Shown piece after piece: positions 21,898-32,706 of a DNA stretch of 64,000 nt. A model generated the notes under the pieces. That model was given only the letters and a program-made list of their open reading frames with translations, did no database searches and was not told the origin of the DNA. Positions within the stretch are counted from its first letter, which is position 1. Every line of letters starts with the position of its first letter. The stretch covers positions 1,977,501 through 2,041,500 of the forward strand of contig NZ_CP013023.1 of the NCBI RefSeq assembly GCF_001421015.2. Reading direction: 5' to 3'. This DNA comes from Paenibacillus bovis. Lineage in GTDB: Bacteria; Bacillota; Bacilli; Paenibacillales; Paenibacillaceae. The translations under genes were made by a program, and so were the position numbers.

Positions 21898-22848
21898 ATG
21901 AATCTGGATATCTCGGATAAATCGCTGCCAGTATACGAAGCACTGGCCAGCAGTGTACGGCACAAAATCATTCAATTGCTCGCTGAACGACCGATGAATA
22001 TTCGCGAGCTGGCGGAGGCTGTTGGTTTGACCAGCGCCATCGTCTCCATGCACGTCAAGAAACTCGAAAAAGCAGCTATTATCTCTACAAATATGCAGCC
22101 CGGCAAGGGCGGCGTACAGAAAGTGTGCTCTCTTCAGGTTGAAGAAGCGAATATCATTTTCCCGAACAAAATCGAGCATCTTCGCCAGTATCATGAGAGT
22201 GAAATCTCGATCGGACATTATACCGATCTTCAGGTAGAGCCGACCTGTGGATTGGCCTCACCGGAGAAATTTATCGGTCAGGTAGATGATACACGATACT
22301 TCTTTGATGCCGAACGCTTTCAGGCCAAAATACTTTGGTTTAGCGAAGGCTTTATCGAGTATAAAATTCCTAATTTTCTGTTATCTACGGAAAACCCGTT
22401 GGAGCTGCTCGTTTCATTGGAAATTGCTTCCGAAGCGCCGCTTACGGATAATCGATTTCCTTCGGATATCACCTTCTATCTGAATGATGTTAACCTGGGT
22501 ACATGGACCAGTCCGGGGGACTTTGGTGACAAGCGCGGTAAGTACAACCCGCAATGGTGGCCGGATATCGTCAATCAGTATGGACTGCTGAAGCATCTCC
22601 AGGTATCCAGAGACGGTACGTATATGGATGGTATCAAAATATCAGACATCAACCTGGATCATGTGAATGTGCGTGATCGGCAGTGGACACTGCGCATCGC
22701 GGTAGAGCCTTCTTCCGAGCATGTAGGAGGCCTGACCCTGTTTGGACGCGGATTCGGTAACTACAACCAGGATATTGTATTCCGTCTGTATTATGACAAA
22801 TTAGTGCATTCCGGTTCACCGTCAAACGAATTGGAGAAGCAGGTCTGA
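21898..22848 (+). CDS. ArsR-type winged-helix regulator with long beta-rich C-terminal domain
   Basis: The 316-residue protein starts with an ArsR-like winged helix (about residues 10-80, NIRELAEAVGLTSAIVSMHVKKLEKA). A long C-terminal part of about 230 residues, rich in aromatic and beta-forming residues (STENPLELLVSLEIA, FYLNDVNLGTWTSPGDFG), resembles a beta-sandwich. Classical ArsR proteins are about 100 residues, so this is a distinct architecture. Its place between abfA and the GH43/ABC operon makes it a likely regulator of arabinoside use, with the C-terminal domain as a sugar sensor (inference). GGAGG precedes the ATG by about ten bases. Confidence 0.8.
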   Translation: MNLDISDKSLPVYEALASSVRHKIIQLLAERPMNIRELAEAVGLTSAIVSMHVKKLEKAAIISTNMQPGKGGVQKVCSLQVEEANIIFPNKIEHLRQYHESEISIGHYTDLQVEPTCGLASPEKFIGQVDDTRYFFDAERFQAKILWFSEGFIEYKIPNFLLSTENPLELLVSLEIASEAPLTDNRFPSDITFYLNDVNLGTWTSPGDFGDKRGKYNPQWWPDIVNQYGLLKHLQVSRDGTYMDGIKISDINLDHVNVRDRQWTLRIAVEPSSEHVGGLTLFGRGFGNYNQDIVFRLYYDKLVHSGSPSNELEKQV

Positions 22849-22875
22849 TTGTAAACGCTTTAGATAACAGGCCAT

Positions 22876-22912
22876 AAAAAAAGGGGAGAAACATTCGTTT
22901 CTTCCCTTTTTT
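22876..22912. terminator. Bidirectional terminator
   Basis: A-run, GGGGAGAAAC, loop ATTC, GTTTCTTCCC and T-run between the convergent ArsR-type gene and the GH43 gene. Confidence 0.85.
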
Positions 22913-22927
22913 ATGTTCATGCTACCA

Positions 22928-24277
22928 TTATATAGTTTTCGATGCAATTTGTTTGCCCCAGATGGACCAGCCTTGTCCGGTCATACCAGTAAAGACAATT
23001 GTAGAACAATGTCTTTCCCAATCCCAGGAAGGCAGCAGCTTGACCTCGCTGTGCTGAATTGCACCGGAAGTACTCGTCCACTCCAACATCAGCGTACGGG
23101 CATCCTGCAGCTTCCAGTGTCCAGTCTGACCATTATGATTCAGACTGCCATCGGTGTGAAGCTGTAGTGGTTCCGAAGAAATCTGGCCGTTTTCTCCCGG
23201 ATTCAGCAGGATCGTTTCCCATTGTCCTGTCAATTGGTCAGCTTCCAGATCCTGTTCCTGCTCCCCGGCATAACGCTCCGGTGAAACAACCGGCCATCCG
23301 TCTGCCGTCCAGAGAATTTTGCGGATATGGAGGTAAGACCAGTGTTTGTCCTGCTCACCACGTGCATGATGAACGATGTAAAACGTACCCTCGTCATTCA
23401 GAACGGAATTATGTCCCGGAGCGATCCAGCCTTCACCTTCCTCAAAGCGGTAACCACCCACAATTTTGTTGCCGATTTCATGCTGTGGACGATAGTCCAG
23501 ATCGGTGAGCACATGACCGTGAATATCCGTATAAGGACCGGTAATATGGTCGGCACGAGCCACACGCACATTATAGTCACTGAACAGCGAATCATAGGAT
23601 ACAAATAAATAATACTTTTTGAATTCGGGATGATACACAATATAGGGCCCTTCTATAGCACCATCGACCGTCGCTTTATCGCGAATCGCCAGCAGCGTAC
23701 CAAATCCTTCTATAGTAGGTTTACCTGTCTCCTGATCCAGTGGCAAAATATGAATACCGCCAAAAAAGGAACCGTACACCATCCACTGCTGGCCTTCTGT
23801 ATCGTTCACAACATGAGGATCGATCGCATTGGGACCGTCGCCTTCCTGTGTACGAACGACGCAGCCGCAGTCTGTCCAAGGACCTTCCGGAGAATCACTT
23901 TCCATCAGTCCGATCATTGAACGTGTGCTGCCAAAAGTCGAAGCCGAGTAATACATTCGGTATTTGTCGCCGACTTTGACTACATCCGGTGCCCAGAGAT
24001 TAATCGCCTGTGACCACTCGGCAGCAATTTCCGGAATGCCCGGAAGGGCGTAACCGACCCATTCCCAGTGAATCAGATCCTGGGAACGGCGTACCATAAC
24101 GCCTGGAGTCAGCTCGCCGCCCATACGGACGTCGGTAGAATAGATGTAGTAACCATGATCCGTTTTGAGAATCCCCGGATCATGGGCGTTGTTTATAGTC
24201 CATTTGGATTCGTCATCCAGAATGGTTGTATCATACAGCTTGTCGACCGGAGGGGAGGCAGGGAACAGGATACTCAT
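22928..24277 (-). CDS. GH43 arabinanase / arabinosidase (intracellular)
   Basis: A 449-residue five-bladed beta-propeller glycosidase. The family's base Asp is in NNAHDPGIL, the pKa-modulating Asp in NAIDPHV and the acid Glu in DGAIEGPYI. A C-terminal beta-barrel of about 110 residues (from about 340) is typical of endo-1,5-alpha-L-arabinanases. No signal peptide is present, so it probably trims imported arabino-oligosaccharides in the cytoplasm. Its ATG overlaps the stop of the upstream permease (ATGA), the last gene of the ABC operon. Exo- versus endo-activity cannot be decided from sequence. Confidence 0.92.
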   Translation of the reverse strand: MSILFPASPPVDKLYDTTILDDESKWTINNAHDPGILKTDHGYYIYSTDVRMGGELTPGVMVRRSQDLIHWEWVGYALPGIPEIAAEWSQAINLWAPDVVKVGDKYRMYYSASTFGSTRSMIGLMESDSPEGPWTDCGCVVRTQEGDGPNAIDPHVVNDTEGQQWMVYGSFFGGIHILPLDQETGKPTIEGFGTLLAIRDKATVDGAIEGPYIVYHPEFKKYYLFVSYDSLFSDYNVRVARADHITGPYTDIHGHVLTDLDYRPQHEIGNKIVGGYRFEEGEGWIAPGHNSVLNDEGTFYIVHHARGEQDKHWSYLHIRKILWTADGWPVVSPERYAGEQEQDLEADQLTGQWETILLNPGENGQISSEPLQLHTDGSLNHNGQTGHWKLQDARTLMLEWTSTSGAIQHSEVKLLPSWDWERHCSTIVFTGMTGQGWSIWGKQIASKTI

Positions 24278-25116
24278 CCTTTCACCCCGGAGATCGCTAC
24301 GGATTCAATAATTTGACGCTGGAAGATCAGGAAGATGATCAGGATTGGCAGCAGGGAGATAACCGATGCAGCCATAATCAGCGGATAATCACTTTGAATC
24401 GCATAGCTGGCATTGAAGTTTGCAATAACGAGCTGCAAGGTCTGAATTTCCGGAGAGTTCAGATACAGGATTGGAGGCAGATAGTCATTCCAGATTCCCA
24501 TAAACCACAGAATCAGCTGCGCAGCAATCGCCGGTTTGATCAGCGGCACGATGATACGCGCATAGATGCCAAAGTAGGAAGTACCGTCGATTTTGGCGGC
24601 TTCAATAATTGCATTCGGAATACTGTACAGATATTGGCGCAGGAAGAAGATCATTACTACGTTACCGAACAGACCCGGAACGATCAGCGGCAGCAGGGTA
24701 TCTACCCATTCCCATCCCGAGAACATAATAAATTGGGAAATCATAACTGCTGGATATGGAATCATCATCGATGACAGCAGCAGCAGGAAGATCTGGTTTT
24801 TCATAGGGAAACGCATTTTGGCAAATGCAAAAGCGGCCAGACTGGATGTCAGCGTACCGATTACAGTTACCGTAATCGCTACAATCAGACTGTTGATAAT
24901 ACCACTCATCAGCGGCCCAGCGGTCCAGATTTCTGCGTATTTGGCAAATTGGAAGTCTTTTGGAATCCATTCCGGTGGCAGAGCGAATACTGCTTCACGG
25001 TTTTTGAACGATGTAGAGATCATCCAGAGCAGCGGCAGAATCATAAATACCGCACCTATACATAAAATAATGAAAATAATCGCATTAGTCATTTTTTGCT
25101 GCTTGCTGTATACCAT
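24274..25116 (-). CDS. Carbohydrate ABC transporter permease (AraQ/MalG type)
   Basis: A 280-residue protein with six predicted transmembrane helices and the EAA-loop EAAKIDGTSYFGIYARIIVP (about residues 190-209). It is the second permease of a CUT1 oligosaccharide importer. Neighbours (binding protein, partner permease, GH43, GH51) point to arabino-oligosaccharides, like AraNPQ of B. subtilis. No ATPase is encoded here. CUT1 systems in Bacillota often share a MsmX-type ATPase from elsewhere. The gene is translationally coupled to GH43. Confidence 0.92.
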   Translation of the reverse strand: MVYSKQQKMTNAIIFIILCIGAVFMILPLLWMISTSFKNREAVFALPPEWIPKDFQFAKYAEIWTAGPLMSGIINSLIVAITVTVIGTLTSSLAAFAFAKMRFPMKNQIFLLLLSSMMIPYPAVMISQFIMFSGWEWVDTLLPLIVPGLFGNVVMIFFLRQYLYSIPNAIIEAAKIDGTSYFGIYARIIVPLIKPAIAAQLILWFMGIWNDYLPPILYLNSPEIQTLQLVIANFNASYAIQSDYPLIMAASVISLLPILIIFLIFQRQIIESVAISGVKG

Positions 25117-25144
25117 CTCTTAACTCACTCCTTCTCTATCGTGA

Positions 25145-26080
25145 TCAATCCATATCGAATGAGGAACGCTCATTCATCTTGAACTGAATCAGAGTAACAA
25201 TGAAAATGAACAATCCCAGAATAACGGCCATCGCGGAGGCATAACCCATTTGCAGATTCTCAAATGCTTTTTGCCAGATGTAGAATACGACTGTAGCGGA
25301 AGAGTACTCCGGTCCGCCTGTAGGCGTCATAATGTTAATTTCCGTAAAGATCTGGGAACCACCAATGATATTGGTCACGACGAGGAAGAAGGTTACCGGC
25401 TTAACCATCGGCCAGGTAATATGACGGAACATGCTGAAACCACTTGCACCATCGAGTTCAGCTGCTTCATAGTATGTGCGGGATACACTTTGCAGAGCAG
25501 CCAGATATAGCAGCATGGAGAAGCCAAGACCTTTCCAGATCGTCATCAGGATAATTGCTGGTTTAACAGTAGCGGTGTTGGCCAGCCAGTTGGGACCTTT
25601 GATACCGAATAGTCCGAGGAACTGGTTAACGAGACCGTAATCACCGTTATATGCCCATTGCCACAGGATAGAGATCGCAGCGAGTGAAGAGATAACCGGA
25701 ACATAATAGATAACACGGAAAGCGGTCGTGCCCGGAATTTTGCGGTTCAGTCCAAGTGCGAGCAGCAGGGACAGCAAAAGTCCAATCGGAATACCGATCA
25801 TCAGGAAAAATGTATTATACATGGATGTGTAGAAAAAGTTGTCCGTGAACAATGTTTTATAGTTGTCCAGACCGATAAAGTTCATCTGACCGAGTCCGTT
25901 CCAATCGGTGAAAGAGCCATATACGGAATAAAGAGCCGGATAAAGTGTAAACAGCAAAAAGCCAATGACTGGCGGCAAAATGAACAGGAAACCATAAATT
26001 TTCTCTTTACGATACAGATTGGATCTCTTTTTAACCATGCTCGCATTTCCTTCCTGGTAAATATCAGAAGTCGCTTTCAT
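25145..26080 (-). CDS. Carbohydrate ABC transporter permease (AraP/MalF type)
   Basis: A 311-residue protein with a charged N-terminus (MVKKRSNLYRKEK region), six predicted membrane helices and the EAA-loop EAAELDGASGFSMFRHITWP (about residues 210-229). It is the partner of the following permease, 28 bp away. GGGGTGA lies five bases before the ATG at 26080. An internal ATG at residue 15 also has AAGGAA upstream, so the start is not certain. Confidence 0.92.
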   Translation of the reverse strand: MKATSDIYQEGNASMVKKRSNLYRKEKIYGFLFILPPVIGFLLFTLYPALYSVYGSFTDWNGLGQMNFIGLDNYKTLFTDNFFYTSMYNTFFLMIGIPIGLLLSLLLALGLNRKIPGTTAFRVIYYVPVISSLAAISILWQWAYNGDYGLVNQFLGLFGIKGPNWLANTATVKPAIILMTIWKGLGFSMLLYLAALQSVSRTYYEAAELDGASGFSMFRHITWPMVKPVTFFLVVTNIIGGSQIFTEINIMTPTGGPEYSSATVVFYIWQKAFENLQMGYASAMAVILGLFIFIVTLIQFKMNERSSFDMD

Positions 26081-26136
26081 AAGTTCACCCCTATGTTTCT
26101 AAATAGGCATTGCAGCACTGCTACAGTACAGTAATG

Positions 26137-26186
26137 AAAATGATGTTAGCCTCCCGGAAAGAGCCTGAGAACACTAACATCATTTT
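26137..26186 (-). other. Intra-operon hairpin between binding protein and permease genes
   Basis: A perfect 13-bp stem (AAAATGATGTTAG and complement) with a structured loop lies in the 161-bp spacer. There is no T-run after it on the minus strand. Such hairpins often protect the binding-protein message and lower permease expression. Confidence 0.6.
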
Positions 26187-26241
26187 CGCTGTTATTACAT
26201 AACGTTCTTGCTGATTTGATCATGCAGTAGAGTGGAGAATA

Positions 26242-27597
26242 TTATTTGCTTTGTTTGTTTTCTTTGGCTTTGTTCTCGGCAGCTACAGCCTGATCCAGCA
26301 TAGCCTGCATTTTTGGCTGTTCCTGTTTTACAAAGTCAGCGACGGCAATTTTGCCATCAAGTACTGGCTGCAGATCGGTGAAGAACAGTGCATACCATTC
26401 TGCATTATAAGTGTATTGACCTGGCAGCGGTCTGCCGTAGTCGTTAACGATTTGCAGATATTCTTCTTTGTTGGCAGGAGGGTTGGACGTGTCAGCTGCC
26501 CATTTTTTAGCCATATCCTGCAAGTTAGGAATCTGTACGCCTGCATCCACCAGGGATTTTTGTCCACTTGGTGAAGCGGAGAGATACGTTACCAGTTTGG
26601 CTGCCAGTTCCGGATTAGCCGTTTTGTTGGATACACCGATACCCAGACTGCCTACCCATGAGGAAGCTTTGCCTGTGGAACCAGCCGGGAATGGAATCAC
26701 GTCATAATCAAATTTCAGTTCGCGTTTGAATGTACTCAGATCCCATGGAGCGACAGGGAAGAAGGCCAGTTCGCCTCTCATCCAGCGTTGGTAGGTATCC
26801 AGGGTTTGTGCCTGTTCAATAGCTGGAGTGATTTTGTATTTGTTCTGCATATCTACAAAGAATTGCAATGCTTCAATAAATTTAGGATCGTCGATAGTTA
26901 CTTTGGTATGTGTCTTATCCAGCCAATCAGCACCATTACTCCATACGAATGGCTGCAATGTCCACTCTGCGTTCAGACCGGTACCGAATTGGTCAAGTTT
27001 GCCGTCACCGTCTGTATCTTTGGTGAGCTGTTGGTTAACTTTGATAAATTCATCCCATGTGTAAGGTTTGTCTTTGTCCGGCAGTGGGATGCCTGCTTTT
27101 TCGAACATGGTTTTGTTGTATCCGAGAGCGAAAGGACCCAGATCTTTTGGCAGACCATACAACGCGCCTTTGCCTACTTCGGTGCCGTCATAGCGATACA
27201 TATCCACACCTTGTGGCCACATATTTTTCAGATCCACATCCGGTTTGTTCTCAATGTATTTGGTAATATCGAGCAGGATGTTGTTGTTGGTGTAGGCTTT
27301 CAGATCAGCCGGGTTGTAGAAAAATACATCCGGTACGCTGTTACCCGTAATTGCAGCCTGTAATTTGGCAGCATATTGATCCGGGTTGGTCTGGATTGCT
27401 TTTACCTTGATCCCTGGATTGTCTTGTTCAAACTGCTTTACTACCGCTGTATAGGCTTTCAATTCATCCGGACCGCCGCGGAACATAAATGTCAGTTGAT
27501 TCGGGTCCGAGGCTCCTTTACCACCGCAGCCTGCGAGTACAAGAGATAACATCATTACAGAAGCTAATACGATTAACCAGCTTTTTTTACCAAACAT
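26242..27597 (-). CDS. Extracellular sugar-binding lipoprotein (AraN-like)
   Basis: A 451-residue family 1 solute-binding protein. The signal peptide ends in the lipobox LAGC (Cys24). The mature region has the typical [18 protein letters not shown] start and a Lys-rich C-terminal tail. It captures the sugar for the two permeases that follow. Given the enzymes around it, arabino-oligosaccharides are the likely ligand. It is the second gene of the operon led by the frameshifted GH51 gene. Confidence 0.92.
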   Translation of the reverse strand: MFGKKSWLIVLASVMMLSLVLAGCGGKGASDPNQLTFMFRGGPDELKAYTAVVKQFEQDNPGIKVKAIQTNPDQYAAKLQAAITGNSVPDVFFYNPADLKAYTNNNILLDITKYIENKPDVDLKNMWPQGVDMYRYDGTEVGKGALYGLPKDLGPFALGYNKTMFEKAGIPLPDKDKPYTWDEFIKVNQQLTKDTDGDGKLDQFGTGLNAEWTLQPFVWSNGADWLDKTHTKVTIDDPKFIEALQFFVDMQNKYKITPAIEQAQTLDTYQRWMRGELAFFPVAPWDLSTFKRELKFDYDVIPFPAGSTGKASSWVGSLGIGVSNKTANPELAAKLVTYLSASPSGQKSLVDAGVQIPNLQDMAKKWAADTSNPPANKEEYLQIVNDYGRPLPGQYTYNAEWYALFFTDLQPVLDGKIAVADFVKQEQPKMQAMLDQAVAAENKAKENKQSK

Positions 27598-27642
27598 GGA
27601 ATGACCTCCTCATAAAATTCGAACCTGTACATGGGTGAAGCT

Positions 27643-27674
27643 CGTTATCATCCACTTTGGTGCAGATGATAACG
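27643..27674 (-). other. Perfect inverted repeat upstream of the binding-protein gene
   Basis: CGTTATCATC-N12-GATGATAACG, 46-77 bp before the lipoprotein start. It may be an mRNA processing or stability hairpin, or an operator: TGATAACGT also occurs in the abfA/regulator spacer at 21811. Confidence 0.45.
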
Positions 27675-27701
27675 TATTCATAAAAGGAAAGGATGAGCAG
27701 C

Positions 27702-29221
<1,520 letters not shown>

Positions 29222-29303
29222 TCATCCTTTCCTAACATGCATGTTTATGACTTCGATGTAATAGCGCTTTTTTTGGGCTTTTATTGCATAAATTTACAAA
29301 CCG

Positions 29304-29332
29304 AATGTAACATACATTTCTTAATCGGTCAA
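29304..29332 (-). promoter_or_regulatory. Candidate promoter of the arabinoside ABC operon
   Basis: On the minus strand TTGACC and TACATT are exactly 17 bp apart, about 90 bp before the GH51 TTG start. The motif TTTTTGTTAAC (29354-29364), shared with the abfA spacer, lies just upstream of the -35. Confidence 0.5.
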
Positions 29333-29353
29333 TATTAATATTAATAATTAATG

Positions 29354-29364
29354 TTTTTGTTAAC
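29354..29364. promoter_or_regulatory. Shared motif TTTTTGTTAAC (arabinoside locus, copy 2)
   Basis: Identical 11-mer to 21825-21835, here followed by GTTAATA and positioned just upstream of the -35 hexamer of the operon promoter. Confidence 0.3.
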
Positions 29365-29399
29365 GTTAATAAAATAGAAAATTAATTCCTTATTATTAT

Positions 29400-29925
29400 A
29401 TGTACATTATAGAAATAAAAGCCCGTAAGGGTTTTTCTGAAGAATATGTAACCGCATTCATTACTTTTCCTATATATAACGCTTCAAAAGAATATAGAAC
29501 TTGAATCAGCTACAATAGTATTTACATTTATAAAGCTGGAAGAATAGTTGTATGTACAAGGCGCTGCGCCAGCTTACTTTATTGGGTCTGAGAACAGACA
29601 AGTATTGCAATAAACAAAAAGATCTCTGATTTTGTTTTATATCGCTATCTCCTAGCATGACGATTATTAAAATATGGAAATGAAAATCATACATTTTTTG
29701 AAATTAAGTAAGCTCGTTCCAATCTAAATTCAAGTGGATAAAAAGGTATGTTGTCTGCTGATTTTGATTAAAGAGAATATAAGATTAAATCCAGACGACA
29801 AATTCTGTCTTCGCTGCTAACCATAATATATATAATGACATAAGAAGGATGCTAAAGACAGACAGTTAGCATTGAAAGGCTTTTTCGCTGCTTCTATTTA
29901 CAAGCTATCATTATTTTAGGTATTA
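29400..29925. other. AT-rich intergenic region, no gene seen
   Basis: Over 500 bp of AT-rich sequence between the arabinoside operon promoter and the fur promoter. Only a very small hairpin (AAGCCC-GTAA-GGGTTT, about 29417-29432) is visible. No convincing coding frame or RNA gene was found. Confidence 0.5.
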
Positions 29926-29930
29926 TAGAA

Positions 29931-29945
29931 TTATAATTATTCTAA
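29931..29945. promoter_or_regulatory. PerR box upstream of fur
   Basis: TTATAATTATTCTAA matches the PerR consensus TTATAATNATTATAA at 14 of 15 positions. It also sits in a wider near-palindrome (29926-29944). It covers the -35 hexamer of the predicted fur promoter, so PerR repression of fur, as in B. subtilis, is likely. Confidence 0.75.
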
Positions 29946-29968
29946 GTATAAATATGATGTGATATAAT
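29940..29968 (+). promoter_or_regulatory. fur promoter
   Basis: TTCTAA and TATAAT, 17 bp apart, with the -35 inside the PerR box. The leader to the chosen fur start would be about 250 bases, unusually long. Confidence 0.55.
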
Positions 29969-30223
29969 AAATCTATCGTGAAAATAGAGTGAGCAGTGTG
30001 CGTGAAGATATAGAAGAAGCATCAGCTTCGTATTATGCTTAAAAACAAGAATACATGCAGTAGCGGGAAAAGTACCGAAAGTCGATTTTCGCAGACACCT
30101 ATTTCTGAACGTTATTGTACTGAACGTATAGTACTGGAATAACAACACTCCACAAATGACTGAATAATTGGCCGAATATGGAAATGTAAATTGCAAAATA
30201 AACCGGAAGGTGTGAATGACATT

Positions 30224-30715
30224 ATGATGCTGACGGAACAGGTGGACAGAATCAAAGAGCGTCTGAAGTCCAAGGGCTATAAGCTGACCCCACAGCGCGA
30301 GACAACAATCCGGGTACTGCTTGAACACGAAAAAGATCATCTAAGTGCAGAGGAAGTCTTTTTGCTGGTAAAAGAAAGATTCCCGGAGATCGGTATGGCG
30401 ACGGTGTACCGGGTGCTGGATCTGTTAAATGAACTACAAATTGTACAGAAGGTTAATTTTGGAGACGGAGCAGCACGGTTTGATTTGCGGGCAGCGAACA
30501 GTCCCCATTTGCATCATCATCTTATTTGTACACAATGTGGGAATGTGGAAGAAATTATGGAAGACTGGCTTGTTTCGCTGGAAAAGCGGGTAGAGCGCGA
30601 ATTTGGATTTACCGTAACCGATCATCGGCTGGACTTTCAGGGAGTATGCTCTTCCTGCCAGATGAAGGAACGGGAAAAAAACAAAGGCGGCAAGAACTGC
30701 CAGGCGGTATCCTGA
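30224..30715 (+). CDS. fur: Ferric uptake regulator Fur
   Basis: A 163-residue metal-dependent repressor. The N-terminal winged helix contains YKLTPQRE and GMATVYRVLDLL. The dimerisation domain has the His-rich HLHHHLIC metal site and the structural zinc pairs CTQC and CSSC. The NFGDGAARFDLR stretch resembles B. subtilis Fur more than PerR or Zur. With iron bound it represses iron-uptake genes. The frame extends to a TTG at 30191, but the AAGG ribosome site (30207-30210) fits the ATG at 30224. The PerR box upstream suggests peroxide-linked control. Confidence 0.93.
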   Translation: MMLTEQVDRIKERLKSKGYKLTPQRETTIRVLLEHEKDHLSAEEVFLLVKERFPEIGMATVYRVLDLLNELQIVQKVNFGDGAARFDLRAANSPHLHHHLICTQCGNVEEIMEDWLVSLEKRVEREFGFTVTDHRLDFQGVCSSCQMKEREKNKGGKNCQAVS

Positions 30716-30738
30716 TCGAAATTCCTTTTATCCATACT

Positions 30739-30773
30739 ACCGGAAAGATCTTTCCCCGATCTTTCCGGTTTTT
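30739..30773 (+). terminator. fur terminator
   Basis: A perfect 12-bp stem ACCGGAAAGATC / GATCTTTCCGGT followed by five T, 24 bp after the fur stop. Confidence 0.9.
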
Positions 30774-30867
30774 GCTTTCACTTTCTGTGGGCTCCTATTA
30801 TTTCTTTATGTATCAGAATCTGCAGCATTCAGACCGATATATAGGAAAAAAGAATTCGGAAGGGACA

Positions 30868-30897
30868 GCAAGCACAGCAGCGGCTTGCAGTTTTTTT
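30868..30897 (+). terminator. Possible second terminator
   Basis: A GCAAGC / GCTTGC hairpin followed shortly by seven T. The rest of the 580-bp gap between fur and alr (30716-31295) shows no gene. Confidence 0.4.
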
Positions 30898-31295
30898 CTG
30901 TATACCGATGAAGCATGTTCATAAAATTTCAATTCTGCAAAAATCGCGCTTCTATTTTTAAAGAAGCGGGTAAGTAATAAAACATGGATGAACCGATGAA
31001 TGCAGCAACCAAGCGCACTCAGGTTCATTTTTGTATACACGTATCCAGCAGATCCTGCAGGGGACAAACTGCCGGGCAGGATGTATGATTGGCCTCGGGA
31101 AACGGAAATTTCGAATCATTTTCGATCACTTTATTTTCCGTTTGTTGAAGGCACCTTCTTTACTTGGATAAATGATGTAAAAGCAAGAAATCATCTGTCC
31201 TTTTTTCACTCAGGTACAATTGACAGTTATCCGGCTTCCGCATTAACATAGGTGTATTGCCCGTATGGGCAAAAACGGATAGAAGGTGACTGTAA

Positions 31296-32480
31296 TTGCA
31301 ACAGCAATATCGACCAACAAGAGCTGAAATTAACCTAGATGCGCTGCGTGCCAATTATGAGGCTTTCCGTCATAATTTGCCGGATGCTACAAAGCTGCTA
31401 TTATGTGTAAAAGCGAATGCTTATGGACATGGAGCAGTCGAGGTATCCCGGGAACTGGAAAGACTTGGCGCGGATTATCTGAGTGTTGCGTTTTTGGATG
31501 AAGCAATTGAGCTGCGTCAGCATGGTGTGCGTCTGCCTATTCTTGTACTGGGTTATACCGGTCCCGAAGCGGTAGAAGTCGCTTATGAATACGACGTTAC
31601 ATTAAATGTATTTACGGAAGAAGTGCTTGAGGCTATTAGCCAATTGCCAATCGATGCTTCCGGACGCAAACTCAAAGCTCATATCAAAATTGATAGCGGA
31701 ATGGGAAGACTCGGACTTTTTCCGGAAAATGCTCCTGACTTTATTGTCAAAGCTTTTCAGGTGCCGGTTCTGGAAATAGAAGGTATGTTCACCCATTTTG
31801 CCAAGGCGGATGAGCATGACAAAAGTTATACACTGATGCAGTACGAGAGATTCCAACAGGTGGACCGGGAATTGCGGAGACTGGGTTATACTATCCCTAT
31901 TATACATACGGGGAACAGTGCCGCTGCTATTGATACTCCCGAGTTGTCGCCACAGATGATTCGGGTTGGTATTGCACTGTATGGGCTGTATCCTTCGACT
32001 GAAGTGAACAAGCAGGTGATAGACCTGACACCGGTTATGACCGTCAAAACAGCTGTATCCTATCTGAAAACACTGCCTGCCGGATCGGGAGTCAGCTATG
32101 GTACTCGTTACTTTACGGGTAATGAGGAGAAAATAGCTACGCTGCCGGTAGGTTATGCAGATGGATATTCGCGTATGTTAAGCGGAAAAGCGCAGGTGCT
32201 GATTCGCGGTCATCGTGTCCCCGTGATTGGAACAATCTGTATGGATCAGTGCATGGTATCACTCAAATCTTTTGCGGAGAGCGCAGAAGAAATCCAAATC
32301 GGCGAAGAGGTTGTCCTAATCGGTCGCCAGCAGGAACAAACCATTACTGCTGATGATCTTGCTTCGGCGCTGGGAACCATCAATTACGAAATCATTTGCA
32401 TGCTTGCATCCAGAGTACCGCGTGTCTATTACCGAAATGGTAATATCCTGAGCCGCTGGAATCCTTTGCTTAATACGTAA
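31296..32480 (+). CDS. alr: Alanine racemase
   Basis: A 394-residue PLP-dependent fold-III enzyme that interconverts L- and D-alanine for peptidoglycan. Lys39 in CVKANAYGHG binds PLP, and the Tyr in GVSYGTRYFT (about residue 267) is the second catalytic base. The start is TTG, with AAGGTG eight bases upstream. There is no ATG near the conserved N-terminus (RAEINLDALRANY). It is followed by the ndoAI-ndoA toxin-antitoxin pair, the same order as in B. subtilis. Confidence 0.96.
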   Translation: MQQQYRPTRAEINLDALRANYEAFRHNLPDATKLLLCVKANAYGHGAVEVSRELERLGADYLSVAFLDEAIELRQHGVRLPILVLGYTGPEAVEVAYEYDVTLNVFTEEVLEAISQLPIDASGRKLKAHIKIDSGMGRLGLFPENAPDFIVKAFQVPVLEIEGMFTHFAKADEHDKSYTLMQYERFQQVDRELRRLGYTIPIIHTGNSAAAIDTPELSPQMIRVGIALYGLYPSTEVNKQVIDLTPVMTVKTAVSYLKTLPAGSGVSYGTRYFTGNEEKIATLPVGYADGYSRMLSGKAQVLIRGHRVPVIGTICMDQCMVSLKSFAESAEEIQIGEEVVLIGRQQEQTITADDLASALGTINYEIICMLASRVPRVYYRNGNILSRWNPLLNT

Positions 32481-32706
32481 AAAATTACTATTCAAGCAGA
32501 AGGAAACCGGAATTTTGAGGCGAATCTTACATATTGTGATGAAAAGTCTGTACGCGCGCCCATATTGTGGTTTATAATGATGGCAGCAAAGTTGCCTCAC
32601 GCAATGTGCGTGTGGCGCAGACCAGAAACTTGGATTCGCGTATGTAAAAATGCCGTTAAATCAGCTAAGGGGTATGGCTGGAAAAGGTTTTGGGGGTGCT
32701 GGACAG

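Noticed and set aside
22850..22863. cre-like site TGTAAACGCTTTAG for CcpA
   Set aside because: It lies just after the ArsR-type stop and before a bidirectional terminator, downstream of both neighbours, and its last two bases do not fit the consensus.
29256..29272. Possible cre site near the GH51 start (AGCGCT core)
   Set aside because: Only the central AGCGCT and one flank resemble the consensus; half-site spacing is wrong in both orientations.
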